64,000 nucleotides of DNA from Chachezhania antarctica (lineage in GTDB: Bacteria; Pseudomonadota; Alphaproteobacteria; Rhodobacterales; Rhodobacteraceae): positions 248,001 to 312,000 of the forward strand of contig NZ_QZEX01000001.1 in the NCBI RefSeq assembly GCF_003646465.1, given 5' to 3'. Shown here piece by piece: positions 46,689 to 55,894 of this stretch. A program made the translations under genes and the position numbers. The notes beneath the pieces were generated by a model, which was given only the letters and a program-made list of their open reading frames with translations, searched no databases and was not told where the DNA came from. The stretch's first letter is position 1. Each line of letters starts with the position of its first letter.

Positions 46689-46797
46689 GGGGGCTCTGCC
46701 CCCGCCGCTCTCCGGGCGACTCCCCCGAGGTATTTGAAGACCAAAGAAGATGCGGGCCCTTGGTCTTCTTTCTCCAAATACTCCCGCCGGAGGCGGA
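46689..46797. repeat. Composite palindromic intergenic repeat, copy 4
   Basis: GGGGGC-tct-GCCCCC (46689-46703), a spacer with CTCCCCCGAGG, TATTTGAAGACCAAAGAAG (46731-46749), then an imperfect inverse arm CTTCTTTCTCCAAATA and CTCCCGCCGGAGG. It fills the 227-nt gap between mtgA and the sulfotransferase gene; nothing else is seen there. Confidence 0.72.
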
Positions 46798-46828
46798 CCG
46801 ACAGGCGCGGCGTTTCTGACGGTACGTA

Positions 46829-47542
46829 TCAGTTTTGCGGCGTTCGCAGCGCCTTCGACCGCATCGCCCCGTAGACGGGCATCAGGTCAGCCGCGAGCGC
46901 GGCGGCCTTACCCGTCAGTTCGGGCAGAGGCCCTTCCGCGCCAGCGAAACCGGTGCTGGCGTGAATCGCACCGTACCAGTGGGCGGCCCAGGCGCCGTCT
47001 TCCGGGCAGCCGCCGGCGGGCCAGTGCAGCATGGCGGGCGTGTAGTCGAGGCCAATCTCGGCGCAGAGCCGCCCCAGTGCGGCGGCCGGATCCTGCCGGA
47101 TGTCGTGGCTGTCGATCACCGGGCCGGGGTGCTTTCCCAGCAGTTCGAGCTGACGGTCGAAGCCCAGATCCGCGCGCGACGGCCGCTCCCGCCTGGCAGA
47201 GTAAGACGCGATCACCCGGGCGGGGTGGCGGATCAGGTAGACGTTGACCATGTCCTCCATCCAGTTCGTCGGGATCACTGGCAGCATGTGCTGGGTCATG
47301 TGCTTCTGGTACCAGTGCGGTCTTTCGCCGGGGGCCGGCCCGGTCAGCGCGGAAATCACCTCTGCCGCGTCGGTGGGCTGAGACGCGATCACCGCATCGC
47401 GCATCGGATGATCCAGCCCCGTCTCCGCAAGATAGGCGGCATAGAAGGGTTCGTCCGTAACCGCGCAATCGCCCCGCGCCCGAAACGCATACATCATCGC
47501 GGTCGACAGGTTCCGCGGCCCGGACCACATCGCTATGCGCAT
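46829..47542 (-). CDS. Sulfotransferase-like P-loop protein
   Basis: 237-residue protein of the PAPS-dependent sulfotransferase superfamily. The 5'-phosphosulfate loop is WSGPRNLSTAMMYAF at residues 6-20, and VYLIRHPARVIASYSARR is the 3'-phosphate motif (RHPxxVxxS). The acceptor is unknown. Its ATG shares one base with the stop of the aminotransferase gene (TGATG), so the two should be made together and may act on the same substrate. Confidence 0.8.
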   Translation of the reverse strand: MRIAMWSGPRNLSTAMMYAFRARGDCAVTDEPFYAAYLAETGLDHPMRDAVIASQPTDAAEVISALTGPAPGERPHWYQKHMTQHMLPVIPTNWMEDMVNVYLIRHPARVIASYSARRERPSRADLGFDRQLELLGKHPGPVIDSHDIRQDPAAALGRLCAEIGLDYTPAMLHWPAGGCPEDGAWAAHWYGAIHASTGFAGAEGPLPELTGKAAALAADLMPVYGAMRSKALRTPQN

Positions 47543-48450
47543 CAGGCGACGTCCCGCGCGATGAGATCCTTGTAAAGCGCGCGGATCCGTTCCGTCACCG
47601 GCCCCAGATCGCCCGCGCCGATCACGCGGCCGTCGATCTCGCCCACCGGGGTCTGCGCGCCGAAGGTGCCGGTCAGGAACGCCTCGTCGGCGCCATATGT
47701 CTCGACCAGGCTGAAGTTCTTTTCGAACATCGGGATGCCGTCGGCGCGACAGACGTCGATCACCTTCTGCCGCGTGATGCCGTTCATGCAATAATCGCCG
47801 GTCGAGGTCCAAACCTCGCCTTTCCGCACGATGAAGAAGTTGCAGGCGTTGGTCGTGTTCACGAAGCCATGCGCATCCAGCATCAGCGCCTCGTCCGCGC
47901 CGGCCTTTTCGGCCTGCACGGCGGCGAGCACGCAGTTCAGCTTGGAATGGGAGTTCAGCTTGGGATCCTGGCTCATCGGCAGGCCGCGGATCTGGGGCAC
48001 GGTGGCCAGTCGGACCGGCCGGGGCAGCTTGGGCTGCGAATGTTCGGCGATGATGACCATCGTGGGGCCGGAACGCGACAGGCTGGGATGCTGGAACGGG
48101 CGGATCTTGGTACCGCGGGTCACCATCAGGCGGGCATGGGCGTCGGTCTCCATCCCGTTGGCCTGCCGCACGTCTTCCAGCGCGGCCACGACACCGGCAC
48201 GATCCATGCCGATATCCAGGTCGATGGCCTTCGCCGCCTCGAACAGCCGGTCCAGGTGATCGTCCAGAAACGCCCAGCGCCCGTCATAAAGCCGCAGCCC
48301 TTCCCACACGCCATCGCCCAGCAGGAACCCGCTGTCATAGACGCTGACCACGGCCTCGGCGCGCGGTTTCAGCGCGCCGTTGACCCAGATGAGGATGCTT
48401 TCGTTGCGCGCATCGTCTTCTGCCTGATGTGTCGTGATTTTGTCTGTCAT
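47542..48450 (-). CDS. Class-IV aminotransferase (D-amino acid or branched-chain type)
   Basis: 302-residue PLP fold-type IV enzyme. VSVYDSGFLLGDGVWEGLRLYDG, the PLP-lysine region DPKLNSHSKLNCVLA, GFVNTTNACNFFIV and CMNGITRQKVIDVCRADGI are all clear. It could be a D-alanine transaminase, a branched-chain aminotransferase or a relative. Its sequence differs from the IlvE at 21.3 kb. The ATG at 48450 (GGGG 6 nt upstream) is chosen over an in-frame start 18 nt earlier. It is coupled to the following sulfotransferase gene by TGATG. Confidence 0.85.
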   Translation of the reverse strand: MTDKITTHQAEDDARNESILIWVNGALKPRAEAVVSVYDSGFLLGDGVWEGLRLYDGRWAFLDDHLDRLFEAAKAIDLDIGMDRAGVVAALEDVRQANGMETDAHARLMVTRGTKIRPFQHPSLSRSGPTMVIIAEHSQPKLPRPVRLATVPQIRGLPMSQDPKLNSHSKLNCVLAAVQAEKAGADEALMLDAHGFVNTTNACNFFIVRKGEVWTSTGDYCMNGITRQKVIDVCRADGIPMFEKNFSLVETYGADEAFLTGTFGAQTPVGEIDGRVIGAGDLGPVTERIRALYKDLIARDVA

Positions 48451-48501
48451 GCCGGCCCCTTTTCCCATTGCTAGGATGGGACCGGCCCGGCTGCAACGGT
48501 G

Positions 48502-49290
48502 TCAGCCCCCGAAAGCCGCCCATGTGTTGCGGCCGACGATGCCGTCGATGACTAGCCCCTCTGTCGCCTGGAACCGCATCACCGCCAGTTCCGTCGCCGG
48601 GCCGAAATCGCCATCGACGGCGATGGGCCAGCCCGCCTCGTGCAGCAGAGTTTGCAGCCGTTCGACCTCCGCCCCGAACGACCCCCGCCGCAGGACCGGG
48701 CCGGTGCCACCCTGTGCGTGGGAGAGGATGATCGCCTGCCGCTTGCGCAGGGCTGTCTTGGCGCGGGTCAGGTACTTGCCCCGGTCCGCCAGCCCGTTCG
48801 TGCCGCCGTTGATGCGCCGCGTGATGGTGACAAGATAATCCCGGTCCGCCAGCGCGTTCAGATCGTGATCGGCCCAGTAGGTGCACGCGATCTTGAGCGA
48901 GGTCAGGGGTTCGGCGGCGATTTCCGGGGTGTTTTCCAGGTCCAGCCCCATCATCGCGCCGTATTTCCGGTAGTTGTACCGCCCGGTCAGCTGGATCAGG
49001 CCGCGCCCCTTGTACCGCCGGCCGTCGCCCGGTTCGGTATTGCCCAGGTCGGCCCGGCCTTCATAGGCCGCACCGGTGGCGAATTCCTCGGTCGTGCGGA
49101 AGCCAGCGCATTCGTGGGTCACCTGCGCCATGAAATGCGCGATCCGCAGGAAGCTGTTGATCTCGTAGCTCTCCAGCACCGTCGACAGATCATCGGCGAT
49201 CGCCGACACGATGCGCCGCTGCGAAATCAGGTAACGGCCGGAAAAGCCCGGTGCGATATCGTAAATGAAATCTGCGTCCAGCGGGATCAT
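48502..49290 (-). CDS. GH19 chitinase/endolysin-like protein with PG-binding domain
   Basis: 262 residues: an N-terminal GH19-like lysozyme/chitinase domain (about 1-185; FMAQVTHECAGF with the catalytic glutamate, then AYEGRADLGN and KGRGLIQLTGRYNYRKYG) and a C-terminal peptidoglycan-binding domain (about 200-260; FGAEVERLQTLLHEAG, VDGDFGPATELAVMRFQ, GLVIDGIVGRNTWAAFGG). There is no signal peptide, as in phage endolysins. No holin or phage genes are adjacent, so it is either a captured endolysin or part of a dispersed system. The ATG at 49290 has GGAGG 7 nt upstream; a longer open frame to 49515 lacks support. Confidence 0.85.
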   Translation of the reverse strand: MIPLDADFIYDIAPGFSGRYLISQRRIVSAIADDLSTVLESYEINSFLRIAHFMAQVTHECAGFRTTEEFATGAAYEGRADLGNTEPGDGRRYKGRGLIQLTGRYNYRKYGAMMGLDLENTPEIAAEPLTSLKIACTYWADHDLNALADRDYLVTITRRINGGTNGLADRGKYLTRAKTALRKRQAIILSHAQGGTGPVLRRGSFGAEVERLQTLLHEAGWPIAVDGDFGPATELAVMRFQATEGLVIDGIVGRNTWAAFGG

Positions 49291-49450
49291 CGCTGCACCT
49301 CCATGCTTGCCGCGTTCCGGATCTCTATGATCAAACAATCTTAACGCGAGTGTAGCATAGCGTACGGTGCCCGCGCAGCCCCCGCATCGCGGAGCCTTGA
49401 TTTGAGCGTCAGCGCCCGACGCGTCAGCCTCGGGGCAACGGAGGTACCAC

Positions 49451-50077
49451 ATGACCCTGAGATTCGCGCTCGTCGCCCTGATCCTCGCCCTGCCCGTCCG
49501 GCTTTCGGCCGACACGCTTACCGTGGCCGGTGGCTGCTTCTGGTGTGTCGAGGCCGATTTCGAATCCGTCCGCGGCGTTTCCGAAGCCGTTTCGGGCTAT
49601 ACCGGTGGGCACGTCGAAAACCCCGACTACAAGCAGGTCACCCGCGGCGGCACCGGCCATTACGAGGCGGTAGAGATCACCTTCGATCCGTCACGGGTCT
49701 CGCGCGCCGCGCTGCTGGACCTGTTCTTCCGGTCTGTCGATCCCACCGATGCCGGTGGCCAGTTCTGCGACCGCGGCGAAAGCTACCGTACCGCCATCTT
49801 CGTGGACGGCCCCGAGGAGGAAGCCACGGCAAAGCGCGCGAAAGCACGGGCCGAAAAGGCGCTCGGGAAAAGGATCGTCACCCCGATCCTGCCGCTGGGC
49901 CCTTTCTACGAGGCCGAGGACTATCACCAGGATTACTACAAGGGCGACCGCCTGATCCTCACCCGCTTTGGTCCGCGGCGGCAAGCCAAGGCGTACAAGC
50001 TCTACCGCGAAGGCTGCGGCCGCGACGAACGCGTGGAGGCCCTGTGGGGTCCCACCGCCCCCTTCATCGGGCAATAG
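49451..50077 (+). CDS. msrA: Periplasmic peptide-methionine (S)-S-oxide reductase MsrA
   Basis: 208-residue second MsrA with a signal peptide (about 1-20, LPVRLSA-D), so it repairs exported proteins. The active site is AGGCFWCVEADFESVRGV, followed by SGYTGG and GHYEAVEITFDPSRVS, then DRGESYRTAIFV. It differs from the msrA at 43.5 kb in the GCFWC motif (extra cysteine) and in location. It is monocistronic and followed by a composite repeat. Confidence 0.92.
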   Translation: MTLRFALVALILALPVRLSADTLTVAGGCFWCVEADFESVRGVSEAVSGYTGGHVENPDYKQVTRGGTGHYEAVEITFDPSRVSRAALLDLFFRSVDPTDAGGQFCDRGESYRTAIFVDGPEEEATAKRAKARAEKALGKRIVTPILPLGPFYEAEDYHQDYYKGDRLILTRFGPRRQAKAYKLYREGCGRDERVEALWGPTAPFIGQ

Positions 50078-50093
50078 GGCACCGCGCGCGCCG

Positions 50094-50141
50094 GGCTTCT
50101 TTGGCCCGGAAATACCTCGGGGCGACAGGGGCAGAGCCCCC
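50094..50141. repeat. Composite palindromic intergenic repeat, copy 5
   Basis: GGGCTTCTTTGGCCCGGAAAT, ACCTCGGGG, a short spacer and GGGGC-aga-GCCCC (50128-50140). It lies between the convergent msrA and sugar-kinase genes and probably terminates both. Confidence 0.7.
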
Positions 50142-50152
50142 GGGAAGGCCCG

Positions 50153-51028
50153 CTACCCGCGCAGCGCTGCCTGGACATCCTTCAGATCCGGGATCACGTC
50201 CGCCGTGCCCTCCCGCGTCACCATCAGCGCGGCGGCCTGCATGGCCAGCCCGATCGCCTGCGCCATCGGCATTCCGCGGTCGAGCCCGGCCATCAGGTAG
50301 CCGGTGAACGTGTCCCCGGCCCCCGTCGTGTCCACCGCTTCCACTGGAACGGCCGGGTACGATGTATCCTCCCCCCGCACAGTATCGATATGGCGCGCAC
50401 CGTCGGCGCCCAGCGTGATCACGACATGGGCCACCGGCAGATCCCCCGGCATCGTGCCGGTCGCGTCGGCCAGTTGCTCGGCCTCCACCGCGTTGAGCAC
50501 GAGGATGTCGAGGAAAGGCAGCACCGCCTGCACCGCCGCGGCTTCGAACGGGGCGGCGGCATAGGCCACCTTCAGCCCCATGTCCCGCCCGATACGCGCG
50601 GCGATGTCCTGTGCGTTGGTTTCGTTCTGAATCAGCAGGATGTCGCCTGACGCGGCCTCGGTCAGCGCGGTGCCGATCAGGTCTTCGGGGATCGTGCGGT
50701 TGGTGCCGGGCCAGATCAGGATCTGGTTTTCGCCCGACGGCTCGACCGCGATGATCGCATGCCCCGTGGCCCCGCCCAGCTCCGCGATATGGCGCGTGTC
50801 GACGCCGTATTCCGTCATCCGCCGCTTGGCCCAGGCGCCATCGGCACCCACGGCCCCGATATGCGCCGCATGGCCTCCGGCGCGGGCCGCCGCGACCGAC
50901 ATGTTGGCCCCCTTGCCGCCCAGGAACTGCCGCAGCGCGGTGGCGGCCAGCGTCTCGCCCCCCGCGGGCAGACGGGGCACGGTATAGATCATGTCGGCAT
51001 TGATAGACCCAAGGTTCCAGATCGTCAT
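50153..51028 (-). CDS. rbsK: PfkB-family sugar kinase, ribokinase-like
   Basis: 291-residue carbohydrate kinase. GSINADMIYTVPRLPAGGET and FLGGKGANMSVAAARAGG are the first PfkB signature; VDTTGAGDTFTGYLMAGL is the second, with the catalytic aspartate and anion hole. The order of motifs favours ribokinase, but the sugar is not proven, and no sugar transporter is adjacent. The ATG at 51028 (GGGGAG 7 nt upstream) is chosen over an in-frame start at 51088. The 221-nt gap to mutS shows no further gene. Confidence 0.85.
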   Translation of the reverse strand: MTIWNLGSINADMIYTVPRLPAGGETLAATALRQFLGGKGANMSVAAARAGGHAAHIGAVGADGAWAKRRMTEYGVDTRHIAELGGATGHAIIAVEPSGENQILIWPGTNRTIPEDLIGTALTEAASGDILLIQNETNAQDIAARIGRDMGLKVAYAAAPFEAAAVQAVLPFLDILVLNAVEAEQLADATGTMPGDLPVAHVVITLGADGARHIDTVRGEDTSYPAVPVEAVDTTGAGDTFTGYLMAGLDRGMPMAQAIGLAMQAAALMVTREGTADVIPDLKDVQAALRG

Positions 51029-51249
51029 CGGCCACTCCCCTGCGACGGCAACGGACCGAGTATGCCGGCAATGCGCGGCAATCATCAACAGGTCAGAGCA
51101 ACGAGAGGGTCCGCAGGCGATCCGGGATCTTCAAAGCTCCGGTGTCTCCACGACATCAACACCCGGATGCCGCCCAGCTCACGGCTTTCCCCCTTTAGCC
51201 TCCCCCCGTCCCTCCCTATGGTGCGGCCGTTGCAGCGGGAGAATGCCAA

Positions 51250-53892
51250 GTGTCCACCGTCACCCCGATGATGGCGCAGTACATGGAGATCAAGGAGGCG
51301 CATCCCGGCGCGCTCCTGTTCTATCGCATGGGCGATTTCTACGAGATGTTCTTCGACGACGCCGTGAACGCGTCCGAGGCGCTGGACATCGCGCTGACGA
51401 AACGCGGCAAGCACGATGGCGACGACATCCCGATGTGCGGCGTGCCGATCCATGCCGCCGAAGGCTACCTTCTGACGTTGATCCGCAAGGGCTTCCGCGT
51501 GGCCGTCTGCGAACAGCTGGAAAGCCCGGCCGAGGCCAAGAAGCGCGGCCACAAGTCCGTCGTGAAGCGCGATGTCGTCCGGCTGGTGACCCCCGGCACG
51601 CTGACGGAAGACGCGCTGCTGGAGGCTCGCCGCCACAATTACCTTGCCGCCTATTCCGAAGTGCGCGGCGACGCGGCGCTGGCCTGGGCTGATATCTCGA
51701 CCGGCGCGTTCCACGTGATGCCCCTGACCCGCACACGGCTGGGCCCGGATCTGGCGCGGCTGGCGCCGTCGGAACTGCTGCTGGCCGATCCGCCCGAGAT
51801 CGAGATCGAAAGCATCGCCCGCGACATGGGGGTTCCGGTTACGGGGCTGGCGCGGTCGGCCTTCGATTCCACGGGCGGCGCCGAGCGGTTGAAGGAGCTG
51901 TTCCGCGTCGGCACGCTCGATGCCTTCGCAGCGTTCGGGCGGGCGGAAATCGGCGCCATGGCAGCGGTCATCGGCTATCTCGAAATCACGCAGAAAGGCA
52001 AACTGCCGCTCCTGCGCCCGCCGCAACAGGAAAGCACCGACGGCGTGATGCAGATCGACGCGTCGACCCGCCGCAACCTTGAACTGACCCGGTCCCTGTC
52101 CGGCGGGCGCAACGGTTCGCTGCTGGCGGCCATCGACCGCACGGTGACGCCCGCCGGCGCACGGCTGCTGGAACAGCGCCTTTCCAGCCCGTCCCGCCGG
52201 CTCGACGTGATCCACGGCCGTTTGGCCGCGGTGGATCTCTTCTGCGAGGACACGGGCCTGGCGCAGGACCTGCGGACGGCCCTGAAGAAGACCCCGGATC
52301 TCGACCGCGCCCTGTCGCGCCTGTCGCTCGACCGCGGCGGCCCGCGGGATATGGCGGCGATCCGGTCGGGACTGGCGCAGTCCGAAACCATCGCCGCGCG
52401 CTGCAGGTCGGCCGGCCTGCCACCCCTGATCGCGGACGCCGTGAACGCGCTCACCGGCTTCGACGACCTGACGGCGCTGCTGGACACCGCGCTGGTCTCC
52501 GACCCGCCCCTTCTGGCGCGCGACGGTGGTTTTATCGCGGAAGGGTTCGACGCCGACCTCGACGAGGCGCGAAAGCTGCGCGACGAAGGCCGGTCGGTCA
52601 TCATGTCCTTGCAGGCGCGCTATGCCGAACTTGCGGGTGTCACGGCGCTCAAGGTCAAGCACAACAATGTGCTGGGCTACTTCATCGAAACCACGGCCAC
52701 CCATGCCGCCCGGATGCAAGCCCCACCGCTGAACGAAACGTTCATCCACCGCCAGACCACGGCCAACCAGATTCGCTTCACCACGGTGGAACTGACCGAC
52801 CTCGAAGCCCGCATGATGAACGCCGGCAATCGCGCGCTGGAGATCGAGAAGCGCCATTTCGACAGCCTCCGCCACACGGTGCTGGACGACGCCCCACGGC
52901 TCAGCCATGCGGCCCGCGGGCTGGCCGAACTGGACCTCGCCACCGCGCTGGCCGACCTCTCGCGGGCCGAGGACTGGGTGAAACCCACGGTCGACGAAAG
53001 CCGCAGTTTCGCGGTGAACGGCGGCCGCCACCCGGTTGTGGAACAGGCGTTGCGCCGCGACAATGCGCCCTTCATCGCCAATGATTGCGACCTGTCGGCA
53101 ACGGACGGTGCCGCGATCTGGCTGCTGACCGGGCCGAACATGGCCGGCAAATCCACTTTCCTGCGCCAGAACGCCCTGATCGCCCTACTGGCCCAGATGG
53201 GCAGCCACGTGCCCGCTTCGTCGGCCCATATCGGCCTTGTCAGCCAGCTCTTCTCCCGCGTCGGTGCGGCGGACGACCTTGCGCGCGGGCGGTCGACCTT
53301 CATGGTGGAAATGGTCGAAACTGCCGCGATCCTGAACCAGGCCGACGACCGCGCGCTGGTGATCCTCGACGAGATCGGCCGCGGCACGGCGACATATGAC
53401 GGCCTCTCCATCGCCTGGGCGACGCTCGAACATCTCCACGACGTCAACAGGTCGCGCGCGCTCTTTGCGACGCACTATCACGAGCTGACCCAGACCGTCG
53501 CCAAGCTCCCGGGCACGGAAAATGCCACCGTCGCGGTGAAGGAATGGGACGGCGAGGTGATCTTCCTGCACGAGGTGAAGAAAGGCGCCGCCGACCGGTC
53601 CTATGGCGTTCAGGTGGCCCAGCTCGCCGGCCTGCCGCGCTCGGTGGTGGACCGCGCCCGTTCTGTCCTCGACGCGCTTGAACGCGGCGAACGGGAAGCG
53701 GGCCAGCCGATGGCCTTCGTCGACGACCTGCCGCTTTTCTCGGCCGCAGCCGCAAACGCGGAAGCCCCTGTCCGCGAGGTTGCGAAACCTTCGCCCGCCC
53801 TCGATCTGCTGGCAGACACCAACCCCGATGACCTCACCCCGCGCGCGGCGCTGGAGTTGGTCTACAGGTTGAAGGATGCCGCGCGCGAGTGA
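51250..53892 (+). CDS. mutS: DNA mismatch repair protein MutS
   Basis: 880-residue mismatch recognition ATPase. The mismatch-reading Phe-x-Glu lies in the N-terminal domain as LFYRMGDFYEMFFDDA (F then E). Walker A LLTGPNMAGKSTFLRQ (about 625-640) and Walker B VILDEIGRGTATYDGLS follow, and ALFATHYHELT is typical. It starts at GTG with GGGAG 9 nt upstream. The gene stands alone. No mutL is seen. Confidence 0.97.
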   Translation: MSTVTPMMAQYMEIKEAHPGALLFYRMGDFYEMFFDDAVNASEALDIALTKRGKHDGDDIPMCGVPIHAAEGYLLTLIRKGFRVAVCEQLESPAEAKKRGHKSVVKRDVVRLVTPGTLTEDALLEARRHNYLAAYSEVRGDAALAWADISTGAFHVMPLTRTRLGPDLARLAPSELLLADPPEIEIESIARDMGVPVTGLARSAFDSTGGAERLKELFRVGTLDAFAAFGRAEIGAMAAVIGYLEITQKGKLPLLRPPQQESTDGVMQIDASTRRNLELTRSLSGGRNGSLLAAIDRTVTPAGARLLEQRLSSPSRRLDVIHGRLAAVDLFCEDTGLAQDLRTALKKTPDLDRALSRLSLDRGGPRDMAAIRSGLAQSETIAARCRSAGLPPLIADAVNALTGFDDLTALLDTALVSDPPLLARDGGFIAEGFDADLDEARKLRDEGRSVIMSLQARYAELAGVTALKVKHNNVLGYFIETTATHAARMQAPPLNETFIHRQTTANQIRFTTVELTDLEARMMNAGNRALEIEKRHFDSLRHTVLDDAPRLSHAARGLAELDLATALADLSRAEDWVKPTVDESRSFAVNGGRHPVVEQALRRDNAPFIANDCDLSATDGAAIWLLTGPNMAGKSTFLRQNALIALLAQMGSHVPASSAHIGLVSQLFSRVGAADDLARGRSTFMVEMVETAAILNQADDRALVILDEIGRGTATYDGLSIAWATLEHLHDVNRSRALFATHYHELTQTVAKLPGTENATVAVKEWDGEVIFLHEVKKGAADRSYGVQVAQLAGLPRSVVDRARSVLDALERGEREAGQPMAFVDDLPLFSAAAANAEAPVREVAKPSPALDLLADTNPDDLTPRAALELVYRLKDAARE

Positions 53893-53984
53893 CCCGTTGC
53901 GGTGCTTGGAGACCACGCGCCCGAACCGCCGTCGGACGATGATCGACGTCGCGGGAACTTTGGCCGAAGCTCAAGACCCGGCGT

Positions 53985-54014
53985 CCCGCTGTCACAAGGG
54001 ACAGCGGGGTTTTC
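53985..54014 (+). terminator. Rho-independent terminator after mutS
   Basis: CCCGCTGTC, a 6-nt loop and GACAGCGGG form a 9-bp perfect stem followed by GTTTT. It lies between the convergent mutS and grpE genes; the 218-nt gap holds nothing else clear. Confidence 0.75.
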
Positions 54015-54110
54015 TTGGGTCGCGGCCATCGGCGCCTCCGCCTGTACCGCTGATCATGAAATGAATGATCAGAGTTAAAGAAGTCAGGGCCGATGAACCG
54101 GGATACCGAG

Positions 54111-54707
54111 TCAGCCGGCAGGTGTTGACGACACGCCGACCTGCGCGGGGCGGAGGAGGCGATCATGCAGGAGAAAGCCTTCGGCGGCGACCTGGATGAT
54201 GTCGCCCGCCTTCGTGCCCGGGACCGGGGCTTCGAACATCGCCTGGTGCATCTGCGGGTCGAAACGGTCGCCCACTTGGGGGACGATCACGTCGATGCCG
54301 TGCTTCGAGAACACGTTCAGAAGCTCGCGCATCGTCAGCTCGATACCTTCGATCAGCGCGGCCGAGGCCTGCTTCTGTTCTTCGGTTGCCGCGTCCAGCG
54401 CGCGCTTCATGTTGTCGTAGACCGGCAGCATGTCGCGGGCCAGCTTGGACCCGCCGTACTGTTCGGCCTCGCGGCGCTCCTTGTCGGCGCGCTTGCGCAG
54501 GTTCTCGGCATCCGCCAGTGCGCGCACGAAGCGGTCCTTGTACTGGTCGCGCTCGGCCGCGAGGGCCGCCAGTTCGTCTTCCCCAGCGGTCCCGGTGGGC
54601 GTCCCGCCCGCCGCGTCTTCCGGACCCTCGGCCATCTGTGCCGCAAGCTCTTCGGCTTCGGCATCGGCGATGTCGTCCAGAAAATCATCCTTCTTGGGGT
54701 CAGCCAT
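54111..54707 (-). CDS. grpE: Nucleotide exchange factor GrpE
   Basis: 198-residue cochaperone that releases ADP from DnaK. It has an acidic, disordered N-terminus (about 1-45), the long paired helix (ALADAENLRKRADKERREAEQYG), and the C-terminal beta domain (VPQVGDRFDPQMHQAMFE, IIQVAAEGFLLHDRLLRPAQV). It follows hrcA by 10 nt, the usual alphaproteobacterial order. Confidence 0.97.
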   Translation of the reverse strand: MADPKKDDFLDDIADAEAEELAAQMAEGPEDAAGGTPTGTAGEDELAALAAERDQYKDRFVRALADAENLRKRADKERREAEQYGGSKLARDMLPVYDNMKRALDAATEEQKQASAALIEGIELTMRELLNVFSKHGIDVIVPQVGDRFDPQMHQAMFEAPVPGTKAGDIIQVAAEGFLLHDRLLRPAQVGVSSTPAG

Positions 54708-54717
54708 TATTGCACCT

Positions 54718-55785
54718 CTATTTCCGGTCGGAGACCAATCGTCCCACGAGCTGCGCCGTGTAATCCACGATCGGCACGATCCGACCGTAATTGAGACGGG
54801 TGGGCCCTATCACGCCCACCGCGCCAATGATCTTACGGTCCGCGTTCATATAGGGAGACACCACCAGAGAGGAACCGGAAAGTGAGAAAAGTTTGTTCTC
54901 GGACCCTATAAAAATCCGCACACCCTCTCCCGCTTCCGCGGATTCGAGGAACTCGGCAATGTCCCGCTTGCGTTCGAGATCGTCGAACAGCGACCGGATC
55001 AGTTCCAGCCCGTCATCTTCGGCGCCGCCCGACAAGAGGTTGGACCGGCCGCGCACGATCAGACGGGCCGAATCAGCGTCGGTTTCCTCGCCCTCCCACA
55101 CTGCAAGACCGCGTTCCACGAGGTCACGGGCCAGCACGTCGATCTCCTGCCGGCGCGACGCGATCTGCTTCGAGATCACGTGGCGGAATTCCGACAGAGT
55201 GCGCCCCGCGATCAGCGAGTTCAGGAAGTTCGCCGCCTCGCGCATGGCGCTTTGGGTCTGGCCCGGCGGCGGGGTGAAGATACGGTTTTCGACATGCCCG
55301 TCCTCGAACACCAGAACCACCAGCGCGCGGTCGGCGCCCAGCCCAACGAATTCGATGTGCCGGATCGCGGCTTCCCGCTTGGGCGACAGGACCAGAGACG
55401 CCCCCTGCGTCACGCCCGACAGGGCCGATCCGACCCTGTCCAGCAAGGACTGCACGTCGCCCGAGCCCACCTGCGTGGCATCGATCGCCTCGCGCGCTTC
55501 GGCGTCGGGTTCGCCCACTTCCAGAAGCCCGTCGACGAACAGGCGCAGGCCCATCTGCGTGGGCACCCGCCCGGCCGAGATGTGCGGGCTGTCGAGCAGG
55601 CCCAGGTATTCAAGGTCCTGCATGACGTTGCGCACCGTCGCGGCCGAAACCTTTTCCGACAGCGCACGCGTCAGGGTCCGGCTGCCGACGGGATCGCCGG
55701 TCAGCAGGTAGGATTCGACCACGCGCCGGAAAACCTCGCGCGAGCGGTCGTTCAAGTCTTCGAGTAGCTTTGCTGCTTCGCTCAT
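54718..55785 (-). CDS. hrcA: Heat-inducible transcription repressor HrcA
   Basis: 355-residue repressor that binds CIRCE elements, usually at groESL. The N-terminal winged helix is clear ([59 protein letters not shown]), with a GAF-like core and the C-terminal [19 protein letters not shown]. No CIRCE is visible in the 109-nt divergent gap to rph, so it is not obviously autoregulated here. The ATG at 55785 starts at [17 protein letters not shown]; an upstream open frame is not part of the gene. Confidence 0.95.
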   Translation of the reverse strand: MSEAAKLLEDLNDRSREVFRRVVESYLLTGDPVGSRTLTRALSEKVSAATVRNVMQDLEYLGLLDSPHISAGRVPTQMGLRLFVDGLLEVGEPDAEAREAIDATQVGSGDVQSLLDRVGSALSGVTQGASLVLSPKREAAIRHIEFVGLGADRALVVLVFEDGHVENRIFTPPPGQTQSAMREAANFLNSLIAGRTLSEFRHVISKQIASRRQEIDVLARDLVERGLAVWEGEETDADSARLIVRGRSNLLSGGAEDDGLELIRSLFDDLERKRDIAEFLESAEAGEGVRIFIGSENKLFSLSGSSLVVSPYMNADRKIIGAVGVIGPTRLNYGRIVPIVDYTAQLVGRLVSDRK

Positions 55786-55894
55786 CGCTCTCCGCAATCG
55801 AACTTGCGCCCCATGGCCCTTGCGCCCTGCCGCATCCCGGCGGTATGCCCGCGGCCAAGAGCCGGTGCGCCGGTACCAGCAACAGGAATGCCCC

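Noticed and set aside
55786-55894. CIRCE element between hrcA and rph
   Set aside because: The divergent gap lacks the TTAGCACTC-N9-GAGTGCTAA pattern in any recognisable form.
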